DNA of 64,000 nucleotides from an uncultured Flavobacteriaceae bacterium (GCA_943788165.1 CALSPF010000001.1:1-64000); one strand, 5' to 3'. Positions 1-7,829 are shown, numbered from the stretch's first letter. The notes: a model not told the origin generated them from the sequence alone. Made by a program: numbers and translations.

Positions 1-54
1 AATAGTTTACATTTGATTTATCAATCTAAACGCATTAATTGAAACGAATAAGAA

Positions 55-802
55 ATGAAAATTTTAGTTTGCATTAGCCACGTTCCCGACACTACATCGA
101 AAATCAATTTTGTTGAAAGTGATACAAAATTTGATACCAATGGAGTTCAGTACATCATCAATCCAAATGACGAGTTTGGACTGACACGCGCCATGTGGTT
201 CAAGGAAAAAGAGGGCGCTGAGGTCGACGTAATTAACGTTGGTGGTGCCGAAACAGAATCAACCTTAAGAAAAGCTTTGGCTATTGGAGCAGATACAGCG
301 ATTCGTATAAATACCGAAGCCCTAGAGGCGAGCCAAGTAGCTCAAGAGATTGTGGCGGTTATCCAATCGGGAGGATATAATCTAATAATTGCCGGTCGTG
401 AATCGATTGACTACAATGGTGGAATGGTTCCTGGAATGATAGCGGCAATGATAGATGCCAGTTATGTAAACAACTGTGTAAGTCTTGAAATTAGTGGAGA
501 CAAAGCCACAGCGGTACGTGAAATAGACGGCGGAAAAGAAACCGTTTCAACCAGCCTACCTTTGGTTATTGGAGGGCAAAAAGGATTGGTGGAATGAAAG
601 TGATTTAAAAATACCTAATATGCGCGGGATAATGATGGCACGCAAAAAGCCATTGAATGTAATTGAGCCGGCCGGTGCTGGAACAAGAGCTACCAACGTC
701 AAGTTCGAAAAACCTGCGCCAAAAGGAGAAGTAAAATTGGTCGACGCCGATAATGTTGATGAGTTAATCAACCTATTGCACAACGAAGCGAACGTAATTT
801 AA
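55..802 (+). pseudogene. etfB: Electron transfer flavoprotein beta subunit, frameshifted
   Basis: EtfB pairs with EtfA to carry electrons from acyl-CoA dehydrogenases to the quinone pool. The first 180 codons (55-597) match the family from the MKILVCISHVPDT start to GGQKGLVE. They then hit TGA at 595-597. The rest (ESDLKIPNMRGIMMARKKPL to the end at 802) continues in the next frame. Removing one T at 595 restores an uninterrupted protein of about 248 residues, the usual length. The site (GTG GAA T GAA AGT) is not a homopolymer and does not resemble the known prfB +1 slippery stop, so a sequence error or a recent mutation is more likely than programmed frameshifting. etfA follows 17 bases downstream and is intact, forming one operon. 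Identification is firm; whether the gene is really broken is open. Confidence 0.88.
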
Positions 803-819
803 CCTAAAAAAAGAAGAAG

Positions 820-1773
820 ATGTCTGTATTAATCTATGCCGAAACTGAAGGAGGAAAAGTAAAAAAAGTTGCTTTTGAAGTAGCTTCTTATGGAAAAGCT
901 GTCGCAGATCAAATGGGATGCGAAGTTGTTGCAGTTGCCTTTAATGCATCCGATGCTGATGTATTAGGAAACTACGGAATATCGGAGGTCATGAACATTA
1001 CCCACGAGGGTAATTTTGATGCGAAAATATATGCTAGTGGAATTCAACAAGCTGCCGAACAAACCGCTGCAAAAGTAGTTGTTGTAAGTTCAAGTGCGGA
1101 TAGTCGATATTTAACACCACTCGTAGCTGTAGGTTTGTCTGCGGGCTATGCAACGAATGTAGTGGGTGCTCCAAGCAGTTTAGTGCCATTTACGGTGAAG
1201 CGCTCTGTTTTTACGAACAAGGCTTTTACACAGTCAGAAATTACTTCTGACATCAAAATCATTGGGGTGTCTAACAATGCCTTCGGAAGTATGGAGAACA
1301 ATGTTTCTTGCACTGTCGAGGAGTTTGCAGCAAATTTAGCCACTTCTAGTGTAACTATTGCGTCTGTTGACAAGGCAACGGATAAAGTAACTATCGCCGA
1401 TGCAGAAGTGGTTGTATCTGGTGGACGAGGCTTGAAAGGTCCTGAAAACTGGCATATGATCGAAGACCTAGCAGAGGTTTTAGGCGCGGCAACAGCCTGC
1501 TCTAAACCTGTTTCTGACATGGGTTGGAGACCGCACAGCGAACACGTAGGCCAAACAGGGAAACCCGTTGCTTCCAACTTATACATCGCTATCGGAGTAT
1601 CGGGAGCCATTCAGCATTTAGCCGGAATCAATTCTTCCAAAGTAAAAGTTGTCATCAACAGTGACCCAGAAGCTCCGTTCTTTAAAGCTGCCGATTACGG
1701 AATTGTAGGCGACGCCTTTGAGGTTGTTCCGCAATTGATCGAAAAGCTTAAAGCCTTTAAGGCGCAAGCATAA
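820..1773 (+). CDS. etfA: Electron transfer flavoprotein alpha subunit
   Basis: This is the FAD-binding alpha subunit of the electron transfer flavoprotein, a cytoplasmic heterodimer that accepts electrons from acyl-CoA dehydrogenases. The 317 residues have the N-terminal ETF fold, then the C-terminal FAD domain. That domain shows VVSGGRGLKGPENW near residue 198, GQTGKPV near 243 and the signature from SGAIQHLAGI to DPEAPFF near 258-287. Length is normal for the family. The ATG at 820 follows etfB by 17 bases, and a strong terminator lies about 20 bases after the stop, so the two genes form a closed two-gene operon. Confidence 0.96.
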   Translation: MSVLIYAETEGGKVKKVAFEVASYGKAVADQMGCEVVAVAFNASDADVLGNYGISEVMNITHEGNFDAKIYASGIQQAAEQTAAKVVVVSSSADSRYLTPLVAVGLSAGYATNVVGAPSSLVPFTVKRSVFTNKAFTQSEITSDIKIIGVSNNAFGSMENNVSCTVEEFAANLATSSVTIASVDKATDKVTIADAEVVVSGGRGLKGPENWHMIEDLAEVLGAATACSKPVSDMGWRPHSEHVGQTGKPVASNLYIAIGVSGAIQHLAGINSSKVKVVINSDPEAPFFKAADYGIVGDAFEVVPQLIEKLKAFKAQA

Positions 1774-1792
1774 TAATGGTTAGATTGACACT

Positions 1793-1820
1793 AAAGCGAT
1801 GACTTTTCATCGCTTTTTTT
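1793..1820 (+). terminator. Rho-independent terminator after etfA
   Basis: A perfect 10-bp stem (AAAGCGATGA / TCATCGCTTT) with a CTTT loop runs straight into a T tract. It sits 20 bases after the etfA stop on the + strand and closes the etf operon. Confidence 0.88.
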
Positions 1821-1867
1821 ATGTCCAAGAATGAAATTCAGCTACTTTTATATTTTACGATTTATTC

Positions 1868-2905
1868 ATGAAAACCACGCTTAAAAATCACTTTGGTCGC
1901 TTGACCAACGGAGAGGAAGTTATCGCTTATACCTTATTAAATTCAAAGGGGATGCAGCTGGAAATTCTTTCCTATGGGGGTATTATCACTAAGCTTTTGG
2001 TGCCTGATAGAGAAGGGGTTCTCGACAACATTGCTTTGGGCTTTACCAACCTAGAAGAGTATTTGACCAAAAGCCCTTATTTTGGGGCAATTGTTGGGCG
2101 ATTTGCCAACCGTATTTCTCGTGGAAAATTCACCTTGAACAACAAAGAATACACCCTTGCAACCAACAATGGCAAGAACCATCTCCACGGCGGGTTAAGA
2201 GGATTAGATAAAGTGAATTGGACAGTTGAGCCAAAAACAACCCCCAAGGGGTCCTCACTAATTTTGTCTTATATGAGCCCCGATGGGCAAGAAGGCTATC
2301 CTGGGAATGTCCATTTTAAGGTAAGCTATACATTGACCCATGAAAACAGCCTAGAGGTTGATTTTGAAGCAACCACAGATACTCCTACCATTGTTAACCT
2401 CACCCAGCACAGTTATTTCAATTTATCTGGAAAGCCTGACCAACAAATATACGATCATCGATTGCAGATCAACGCAAATCATTTTCTGCCTGTGAACAAA
2501 GACATGATTCCCACTGGAGAATTCCGGGCAGTGCAAAACACCCCTTTCGATTTCTTAGAAGAGAAATCCATAGAAGAAGTCATTGATCTAGACGATGCAC
2601 AATTACACCTTGGATCGGGCTTTGATCATTGTTATGTGTTGAATAACGTTGCACAAGGATTTCGACAGGTAGCTCGTGTCAATCATCCTACAACTGGCCG
2701 CACAATGGAGGTATTCACCAGCTTACCTGGGATGCAATTGTACACCGCCAATCATTTAGCGACCCCTTTTACCAAACGAACTGCCCTGTGTTTGGAAACC
2801 CAACATTATCCCGATAGTCCCAATCAAGACCACTTTCCATCGACTGAATTACTTCCTGATGAGAAGTATCGTTCAAGTACACATTTTGTGTTTTCTGTTG
2901 ACTAA
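1868..2905 (+). CDS. galM: Aldose 1-epimerase (galactose mutarotase)
   Basis: The product interconverts the alpha and beta anomers of aldoses such as galactose and glucose. The 345 residues have the GalM layout: the NHLHGG stretch near residue 103, the catalytic-His region NLTQHSYFNLSG near 178-189, a GFDHCYVL stretch near 254 and the catalytic-Glu region ETQHYPDSPN near 312-321. There is no signal peptide, so it acts in the cytoplasm, whereas many Bacteroidota paralogues are secreted. No sugar-utilisation genes lie nearby and it appears to be monocistronic. The start at 1868 gives a normal family length. Confidence 0.93.
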   Translation: MKTTLKNHFGRLTNGEEVIAYTLLNSKGMQLEILSYGGIITKLLVPDREGVLDNIALGFTNLEEYLTKSPYFGAIVGRFANRISRGKFTLNNKEYTLATNNGKNHLHGGLRGLDKVNWTVEPKTTPKGSSLILSYMSPDGQEGYPGNVHFKVSYTLTHENSLEVDFEATTDTPTIVNLTQHSYFNLSGKPDQQIYDHRLQINANHFLPVNKDMIPTGEFRAVQNTPFDFLEEKSIEEVIDLDDAQLHLGSGFDHCYVLNNVAQGFRQVARVNHPTTGRTMEVFTSLPGMQLYTANHLATPFTKRTALCLETQHYPDSPNQDHFPSTELLPDEKYRSSTHFVFSVD

Positions 2906-2966
2906 TCTCGATTGCTAAAGTTTGCTAGGCAGCGATAATTTCAAGATATTGAAAAAAAATAATCGC

Positions 2967-3566
2967 ATGAAACAACCACTCGTTTCTCCTTTGGACAGAA
3001 CAGCTACAAAAGAAGCTGAAGAAATGGCCACCTTTTATGAAGAAACTCTGGGCTTCACGCCCAATAGCTTATTTACCATGATGCATCGTCCGCGTATTGC
3101 TGCAGCTTTCTTGGAGATGAATCAAGCGGTCATGGAAAACAAGGGTAGATTGAGTAGTTCACTCAAACGGGAGTTGGCCTATTTATCGAGTGTTGTAACG
3201 GGTTGTCGTTACTGCGAGGCACATACAATCCGTGCAGCAGAACGATATGGTTCTTCGAAGGAACGCATGCTTAACTTATGGGAATACAAAACACACCCGG
3301 CTTTTTCTGATGCTGACAGAGCAGTCTTTGATTTAGCTATTGCTGCCTCGCAAGTACCCAATGCAGTAACCCAAGAAATTTCAGAAAACATAGGCAACTA
3401 CTGGGACGAAGGAGATATTGTTGAGGTTTTAGGCGTTGTTGCGCTCTTTGGTTACCTCAATCGTTGGAACGACAGTATGGGAACCGAGTTAGAAGAAGCG
3501 GCAGCGGTTTCAGCAACTAATCTATTGGGACATAAAGGCTGGGAAAAAGGGAAGCACCATTACTAG
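2967..3566 (+). CDS. Carboxymuconolactone decarboxylase / AhpD-like peroxidase-related protein
   Basis: A 199-residue alpha-helical protein of the AhpD/CMD superfamily. The thiol motif is visible as Cys80-x-x-Cys83 with His86 (GCRYCEAH) and an upstream Glu69, the arrangement used by AhpD-type alkylhydroperoxidases to relay electrons. Local order and length fit the group annotated as uncharacterised peroxidase-related enzymes. An upstream in-frame ATG at 2922 would add 15 residues of charged, non-conserved sequence. I chose the ATG at 2967 because family similarity starts there. The gene converges on the dioxygenase-like gene with one base between the stops. The partner reductant and substrate cannot be read from sequence. 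Confidence 0.86.
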   Translation: MKQPLVSPLDRTATKEAEEMATFYEETLGFTPNSLFTMMHRPRIAAAFLEMNQAVMENKGRLSSSLKRELAYLSSVVTGCRYCEAHTIRAAERYGSSKERMLNLWEYKTHPAFSDADRAVFDLAIAASQVPNAVTQEISENIGNYWDEGDIVEVLGVVALFGYLNRWNDSMGTELEEAAAVSATNLLGHKGWEKGKHHY

Positions 3567-3567
3567 T

Positions 3568-4959
3568 TCAATCATTGAGTTTATGGGTTTTATTTAGAGC
3601 ATACAATTCTGTTGCATCATAATCCTTTTGATGCAATAGAGCCAATTGTTTTTCTAACAAACCTTTCTTCTGAGGAAATCCTTCTCTTATGCGTGTATAT
3701 AAGGGCTTTTTATTTTGTGGAGAAATCATTTCAATACAAGCTTGCATCGCATTAAGAACGGACATTATTTGGTTGGGAATCCAAGAAATAATGGGTGTGC
3801 CTCCGGTAGCTTTTGCATAGGTAGTATTTTGCATGATGTACTTTTGTACAAACTGCCAGTGTCCATTGCGAAAGAAATAAATCTCTTCCAATATGCCCAA
3901 CAGAAGGATTAAGCCATCTTCATTTCTACGTTCGTTTAACCAGCCCGTCAAACCTTGCGGATGAAGTTGTTTCATGTCTTCCTTTAGATCTTCAAAAAAG
4001 CGTTGAACACATACTGGGCGATAAGCTCTTAAGTCGAGTAAATATCGGGTTAGTTCATTGGATGGGTAATGATTGATGACACCCGAGAAGATATCCATGG
4101 TAGGGATAATGTTGTCTTGTGCACCTGTTTGCCCCCTGTATTGACGTGGGTTTTCATCCACCCCTTGGTAATAGACTCCTTCATTGAAAATTTCCTCATT
4201 TCCCTTAATGCCCATAATGAAAACCCTGAAGTCATTGTAGTGTTTCCACCGAGAGGCTTCCCACATGATTTTTCTCCGTCCATTGATGTTCATCATGGCC
4301 TGATAACATTGATCGAGCGATCGGTTGGTGTCAACTGTATTTTCACTTTCAAGTGTTCCCAACACCCCTTGGATGAGATCTGGAGAGTATTGATTGATGT
4401 CTACATGAAGCATAATAAAGCCCCTTTCGTCGGGCATGCCAGAAAACTTAACGGCCATGTCTAAATTCTCCCAAGCAAAGCCTTTCGCTGGATCGCGTTT
4501 TATATAGTTGCCAAGAGAATAAGCGTAGTGGTAGTCGAGCCAGGGGTAAACGTCTAGTTTTTTTGCAACGCTACATAATGGTACGGCAATTTGCTGAGGT
4601 AGGTATTGGTTTGCTTTTCCATATTTTCCTGTAGACAGTTGTTCAAAATGCGCAGGCGCTAGGGTATAGGCCGAAGCGAGAAAGGCATAGGCACGAAAAA
4701 GGGCTTGTAGTACAAATGGATCACTTTCTTTTTCAACTTCCTTGCCGAAATTGGGGAGTTGAGCTATTCTTTTTTCAATTTCTCCTTCCTTTCCCAAAAT
4801 GCCTTCTTCACCATCATCCTTAATACGTGCTAACTCATGTAAAATCGTTTGGAGACGGTTGTACCTCGTCGGTAATGTTGCGAATGGATCTTTGCAAGGG
4901 AGAAAACCGTGGGTAGGACCAACCTGAAAAAAACCATCCGTGTAGTGAGCTAAATTCAT
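3568..4959 (-). CDS. Indoleamine 2,3-dioxygenase-like haem protein with altered proximal ligand
   Basis: The 463-residue protein follows the IDO family along its length: FFQVGPTHGFLP (residues 10-21), RGFIMLHVDIN (179-189), FRVFIMGIKGN (244-254), the RGQTGAQDNIIPTMDI stretch (275-290) and the KATGGTPIISWI region near 390. IDO opens the indole ring of tryptophan to N-formylkynurenine using haem and O2. Arg245 matches the substrate-binding Arg231 of human IDO1. His185 sits where IDO1 has Ser167, as in tryptophan dioxygenases with a distal His. The proximal haem-ligand position (human His346, in YMPPAHRNFL) is occupied here by Val318 in YRPVCVQRFF, with Cys317 beside it. Family membership is well supported; tryptophan dioxygenase activity is not assured. 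No kynurenine genes are adjacent. Confidence 0.8.
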   Translation of the reverse strand: MNLAHYTDGFFQVGPTHGFLPCKDPFATLPTRYNRLQTILHELARIKDDGEEGILGKEGEIEKRIAQLPNFGKEVEKESDPFVLQALFRAYAFLASAYTLAPAHFEQLSTGKYGKANQYLPQQIAVPLCSVAKKLDVYPWLDYHYAYSLGNYIKRDPAKGFAWENLDMAVKFSGMPDERGFIMLHVDINQYSPDLIQGVLGTLESENTVDTNRSLDQCYQAMMNINGRRKIMWEASRWKHYNDFRVFIMGIKGNEEIFNEGVYYQGVDENPRQYRGQTGAQDNIIPTMDIFSGVINHYPSNELTRYLLDLRAYRPVCVQRFFEDLKEDMKQLHPQGLTGWLNERRNEDGLILLLGILEEIYFFRNGHWQFVQKYIMQNTTYAKATGGTPIISWIPNQIMSVLNAMQACIEMISPQNKKPLYTRIREGFPQKKGLLEKQLALLHQKDYDATELYALNKTHKLND

Positions 4960-5054
4960 AAAAGCAAAATGTTATACATGAAACTAAAGTTAGTGTTATT
5001 TGTTACAAATACAACAATCATTGAAAGCTTTAGTAATTGAAAGCTGATAGTCAT

Positions 5055-5098
5055 GCAAACAAAAAAACCCTCCACAGATGGGAGGGTTTTTTGTTTGC
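5055..5098 (-). terminator. Bidirectional terminator hairpin
   Basis: CCCTCC (5068-5073) pairs with GGAGGG (5081-5086), extended by flanking A and T tracts (CAAACAAAAAAA ... TTTTTTGTTTG), so it can act on both strands. It ends the minus-strand unit at 5112-5940 and insulates the dioxygenase-like gene downstream. Confidence 0.8.
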
Positions 5099-5111
5099 AC
5101 GATCATAAAGC

Positions 5112-5192
5112 TTAGTCAATATCCCCTTGTTGCTTTTGGTCACAGGATAAAAAGAATGTAATTGTGGCGAATAAGAATACTATTTTTTTGAA
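5112..5192 (-). pseudogene. Tiny lipoprotein-like reading frame without a normal start codon
   Basis: A 26-codon minus-strand frame reads FKKIVFLFATITFFLSC followed by nine polar residues and a TAA. This is exactly a lipoprotein signal peptide (basic n-region, hydrophobic core, lipobox LSC) with a very short mature part. The codon where ATG would be expected is TTC, and no ATG, GTG or TTG lies in frame between it and the preceding stop. It lies directly downstream of the secreted-protein gene at 5209-5940 and before the terminator. It may be a decayed lipoprotein, a truncated remnant or an unusual start. Expression is not assured. Confidence 0.35.
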
Positions 5193-5208
5193 TTTTAGTT
5201 GTTTATGA

Positions 5209-5940
5209 TTAGTTAATTAGTTGCAGTACTTCATCAGATTGTCCCTCACTGTATTCAGATAATACATCCCAAATGTCTCTTCTAAAAGAGCCAAGGCCAT
5301 TGATTTTCTCATATTCTTGCTGAAAATTCGCAGGTAATCCGTTGTCTTGATTGAATCGTGTAAATGATTTAAACGGATAAACGAGTGTTATATTCTCACC
5401 GTTTTCATCGTTAAAAACACTTTGGTATACTCTTCTCGGATTTGGTGCATTAATTTGGTTCAACACTTTTCCGATTTTTGTAACTGCTTCGAGTACTTTT
5501 CCATAACTCCCATATTTTCTGCCAATCTTAATGGTGCGATGAAGTAAATATTTAGGATTTCCCCAAGAGGGAGGCGTATAACTTGCATCCCAATTTAATT
5601 TACCCAACACAACTGATTCAGAAGAAACATTATTGCGAACGTTTTTTTGCCAGTCAGCCATATGAACCTCATTGGGCATAGCATCATAGTCTGACAGCCC
5701 CATTGGGCCATTTAGCCAAACATATTGCCCAGAACGACGACCAATTAAAACGCTATATAGCGAAGCGGTAGTTTTACCTTCATTATGAAATTTTTCATTG
5801 TGTTTTTTTACGCCCTCGACCAGTTTTAATTCTTTTGCCTTTTCAGGAATCAAGTAGATACTTTCATAGACCACCTCTTGGTTTTGTGCAAAAATGGGTA
5901 ATACACACATGGTTAAAATACCTAAAATAATTTTTTTCAT
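5209..5940 (-). CDS. Secreted protein of unknown function
   Basis: I do not recognise this 243-residue protein. Residues 1-18 (MKKIILGILTMCVLPIFA) form a clear signal peptide with a likely cleavage before QNQE, so the product is periplasmic or surface-associated. The mature part is rich in charged and aromatic residues, with several Trp (DWQKNV, LNWDASYTPPSW, RDIWDVL) and no membrane segment or known catalytic motif. A good Bacteroidota promoter (5967-5995) precedes the ATG by about 26 bases. A terminator follows after the tiny lipoprotein-like frame, so this looks like a self-contained transcription unit. Confidence 0.75.
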   Translation of the reverse strand: MKKIILGILTMCVLPIFAQNQEVVYESIYLIPEKAKELKLVEGVKKHNEKFHNEGKTTASLYSVLIGRRSGQYVWLNGPMGLSDYDAMPNEVHMADWQKNVRNNVSSESVVLGKLNWDASYTPPSWGNPKYLLHRTIKIGRKYGSYGKVLEAVTKIGKVLNQINAPNPRRVYQSVFNDENGENITLVYPFKSFTRFNQDNGLPANFQQEYEKINGLGSFRRDIWDVLSEYSEGQSDEVLQLIN

Positions 5941-5966
5941 TGAAAATATAGTTTGTGATTAATACT

Positions 5967-5995
5967 CAAATATAGCATTAAATTTTAAATTGCAA
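5967..5995 (-). promoter_or_regulatory. Bacteroidota-type promoter for the 5209-5940 gene
   Basis: On the minus strand TTG (5993-5995) is followed by an 18-base spacer and TATATTTG (5967-5974), a perfect match to the TAnnTTTG -7 consensus. It lies 26 bases before the start codon. Confidence 0.65.
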
Positions 5996-6151
5996 TTTTA
6001 GTTTTAATGTCATAGGATTAATACATTGCCTTATGAATTCTTTTTTATCAAATAAATAAGCTAACAATTGATTCGTTAGGATTTAGCAGAGTAGTGCTTG
6101 CAAGCTGCAATATCTTTTCAAACGTATTGTTGTTGTTATAAACAAATCGAC

Positions 6152-6376
6152 ATGAATAATGTAATAAAAGGCTTAGTGTTTTTAGTGCTCTTGGGTTGTT
6201 CAAAACCAGATGATTGTTTTACCATCAGCGAAAAAATAAGCACCAATAATACCTACTATTTTGTCTCTGGTAGGGGATGGCAATTAAATGAAGGTAGTGC
6301 ACCTGGGACTCAAGCAATCGTCTCACGTGAGACCTACAATGCTTTTGCGCTAGGGGATAAGTATTGCAATGAATAA
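6152..6376 (+). CDS. Small lipoprotein, unknown function
   Basis: A 74-residue protein beginning MNNVIKGLVFLVLLGCSKPDDC. The hydrophobic core and lipobox LLGC at residues 12-15 predict a lipoprotein anchored through Cys15. The mature part has two further Cys (Cys21 and a C-terminal CNE), which could form a disulphide in the periplasm. An upstream ATG at 6098 in the same frame would add 18 residues before the signal peptide and destroy its usual shape, so I prefer 6152. I recognise no domain. It stands alone on the + strand, facing the repeat-bearing accessory patch. Confidence 0.6.
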   Translation: MNNVIKGLVFLVLLGCSKPDDCFTISEKISTNNTYYFVSGRGWQLNEGSAPGTQAIVSRETYNAFALGDKYCNE

Positions 6377-6476
6377 ACGAAAACCGCAACCATAGTGCAG
6401 TGCTGCAGTTTCCGTTTCTCTATGGATTGATTCAGCCGTTTGTTTGTCAGGTGTGAAAGAAATATGATACATAAAA

Positions 6477-6504
6477 AAAGCACCTACAGCAATGTAGGTG
6501 CTTT
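6477..6504 (-). terminator. Terminator hairpin at the left edge of the repeat patch
   Basis: A perfect 12-bp stem (AAAGCACCTACA / TGTAGGTGCTTT) with a 4-base loop. The poly-T tail of seven T is on the minus strand, so it terminates leftward transcription. It immediately follows repeat A1 in that direction. On the + strand it could weakly terminate the small lipoprotein gene. Confidence 0.75.
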
Positions 6505-6511
6505 CTAACTT

Positions 6512-6680
6512 GCTCCCCCTATTATTCAAAGTTGCAACATAATTTCTTCTTTTAACGATCCACTCGCCTTGGACGATATCCAATTCTCCTTCCTCAAAAA
6601 CACTTAAGTAACGAGTGTAAACTTCCTTTAATTGTGAAGGAAGTGGCTCGATGACTCCTTGGTTTCTAATTTGTGGTTAA
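6512..6680 (-). repeat. Imperfect direct repeat A, copy 1
   Basis: This 169-base segment recurs at 7830-7998 in the same orientation with roughly four in five bases identical. It starts GCTCCCCCTATTATTCAAAG and ends at GGTTAA. On the minus strand both copies share a coding-like stretch (DIVQGEWIV-RR-Y-ATLNNRGS), which suggests the 3' end of an old gene, but no full frame is present. The minus strand then enters a terminator hairpin. I do not recognise the peptide. Confidence 0.75.
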
Positions 6681-6697
6681 TGTTCAGTATAAGAAAC

Positions 6698-6749
6698 GTA
6701 GGCGATTTATAAGCACGAAACTTTCTGTTAAATACAAATTTTGACACGA
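6698..6749. repeat. Imperfect direct repeat B, copy 1
   Basis: A 52-base segment beginning GTAGGCGATTT and ending near TTTTGACACG. It matches 7627-7678 without net indels. It abuts repeat A1 with 17 bases between. The remainder of the gap 6377-6814 holds only these repeats, the hairpin and AT-rich sequence; I see no gene that I can support. Confidence 0.65.
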
Positions 6750-6814
6750 GCCAAAATACTTGAATTTAGTACTGTTTAGCCTATTTTTTTATATACATTG
6801 TCAGCCATTGGGTT

Positions 6815-7024
6815 TTATTTAGATTCATTGTATTCTAATATATCAGCAGGTTGACATTCAAGTGCCTTACATATAGATTCTAATGTCGAAAATCGAATTG
6901 CTTTTGCTTTTCCAGATTTTAAAATTGAAATATTAGCAGTTGTAATTCCAATTATTTCAGCAAGTTCTTTACTTTTCATTTTTCTTTTGGCCAACATAAC
7001 GTCAAGGTTTATTATTATCGCCAT
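6815..7024 (-). CDS. Cro/CI-type helix-turn-helix regulator (YozG-like)
   Basis: A 69-residue DNA-binding protein made almost wholly of one HTH_3-type domain. SKELAEIIGITTANISILKSG (residues 18-38) forms the two helices of the motif, and TLESICKALECQPADILEY (residues 47-65) is the typical C-terminal half. It is the partner of the DUF2975 membrane protein that begins just upstream, with three bases between the genes. That pairing is widespread, and the regulator is presumed to control its own operon. Base composition is distinctly more AT-rich than the housekeeping genes around, and direct repeats flank the pair, consistent with gain by transfer. Confidence 0.85.
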   Translation of the reverse strand: MAIIINLDVMLAKRKMKSKELAEIIGITTANISILKSGKAKAIRFSTLESICKALECQPADILEYNESK

Positions 7025-7027
7025 AGA

Positions 7028-7525
7028 TTAAACTGTTAATTCATTTTCCTTCTTAAAATTCTTTGCTAACACAAGTGTATTACTTTGAATAATAAAAAAC
7101 ATTCCAATAATTGTTAGAAAAAGCGGTATTAATAAATTGCTATCATAAATTAGTTCGAATTTTCCGCCATAAAGTTTATTCAGCCAAATAATAAAAAAAA
7201 GAGCAAATGAAATAATACCTGTTAATAAAAAGAGATCTCCAGATTTCTTTAAATTCTCTATAATATTTTCAGAAAAATGTTTATTTGTAAGTAAAAACCT
7301 CGCCATTTTTCTCAAATAATACAGTCCTCTTAAAAATATGATGTAAGTGATTAAACTTATTATTGAAGTAAACCAATAAAATAAACTCCAATCTTCAACA
7401 TTCATATTTACTTGATTAATATTAACAATACCAAAAGGTATAATGAAAATTATTCCGACAATTCCAATAAAGTGAAGAATGTAAAGAATGTCTACAAGAG
7501 TTTTAAATAAAATTATGTTTTTCAT
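7028..7525 (-). CDS. DUF2975 family membrane protein
   Basis: A 165-residue integral membrane protein with four hydrophobic segments (around residues 10-32, 47-67, 95-115 and 128-148) separated by short charged loops. The pattern LRGLYYLRKMARFL followed by LTNKHFSENIIENLKKSG is typical of DUF2975. Its function is unknown; it is almost always followed by a small HTH gene, as here. The frame can be extended to a TTG at 7543, but the ATG at 7525 gives a normal start (MKNIILFK). Codon use is very AT-rich, unlike the neighbours. It is one of two cargo genes between the A/B repeat copies. Confidence 0.8.
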   Translation of the reverse strand: MKNIILFKTLVDILYILHFIGIVGIIFIIPFGIVNINQVNMNVEDWSLFYWFTSIISLITYIIFLRGLYYLRKMARFLLTNKHFSENIIENLKKSGDLFLLTGIISFALFFIIWLNKLYGGKFELIYDSNLLIPLFLTIIGMFFIIQSNTLVLAKNFKKENELTV

Positions 7526-7626
7526 AAGTTGATATTTTTTCAAATATACTAAAAATATTGATAAACAATAATATTATTATGATTAACAATGTTTTTTTAA
7601 CTTTGGCAAACGTTTAGTAAATTAAA

Positions 7627-7678
7627 GTAGGTGATTTCGAAGTATGAAACTTTCGGTTAAGCATAAGGTTTGATACGG
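7627..7678. repeat. Imperfect direct repeat B, copy 2
   Basis: Matches 6698-6749 over 52 bases (GTAGGTGATTTCGAAGTATGAAACTTTC...). It lies between the DUF2975 gene and repeat A2. The gap 7526-8080 contains this repeat, a hairpin at 7798-7819 and repeat A2; I see no coding sequence in it that I can support. Confidence 0.65.
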
Positions 7679-7797
7679 CTGCATCCTTGTTGAAAAATTC
7701 GAAAATTTTTATTTTGAGAGTTGCAACCACATTTTCACTCCAGAGATCAAATCTATAATGTTGGCCAGCAAGGTTTTAAAAAGTAATAAAAATAAAA

Positions 7798-7819
7798 AGG
7801 AGGTCAAAAATGACCTCCT
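7798..7819 (-). terminator. Terminator hairpin before repeat A2
   Basis: A perfect 9-bp stem AGGAGGTCA / TGACCTCCT with a four-A loop. A T-rich tail follows on the minus strand. It occupies the same place relative to repeat A2 as the 6477-6504 hairpin does to A1, but its sequence is different. Confidence 0.65.
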
Positions 7820-7829
7820 GTCTAATATG

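Noticed and set aside
589-602. Programmed +1 frameshift in etfB
   Set aside because: No prfB-like slippery codon or upstream Shine-Dalgarno-like element; a plain insertion is simpler, so it is kept only as an alternative.
1146-1610. 154-residue antisense frame in etfA
   Set aside because: Lies wholly within etfA and its composition mirrors the antisense of a coding sequence.
4069-4464. 131-residue + strand frame inside the dioxygenase-like gene
   Set aside because: Antisense shadow of a clearly coding gene, without its own domain or promoter.
6350-6583. 77-residue minus-strand frame over repeat A1 as a gene
   Set aside because: It starts inside a repeat at a TTG, reads through a terminator hairpin and has no family match; it is explained as a remnant plus chance extension.
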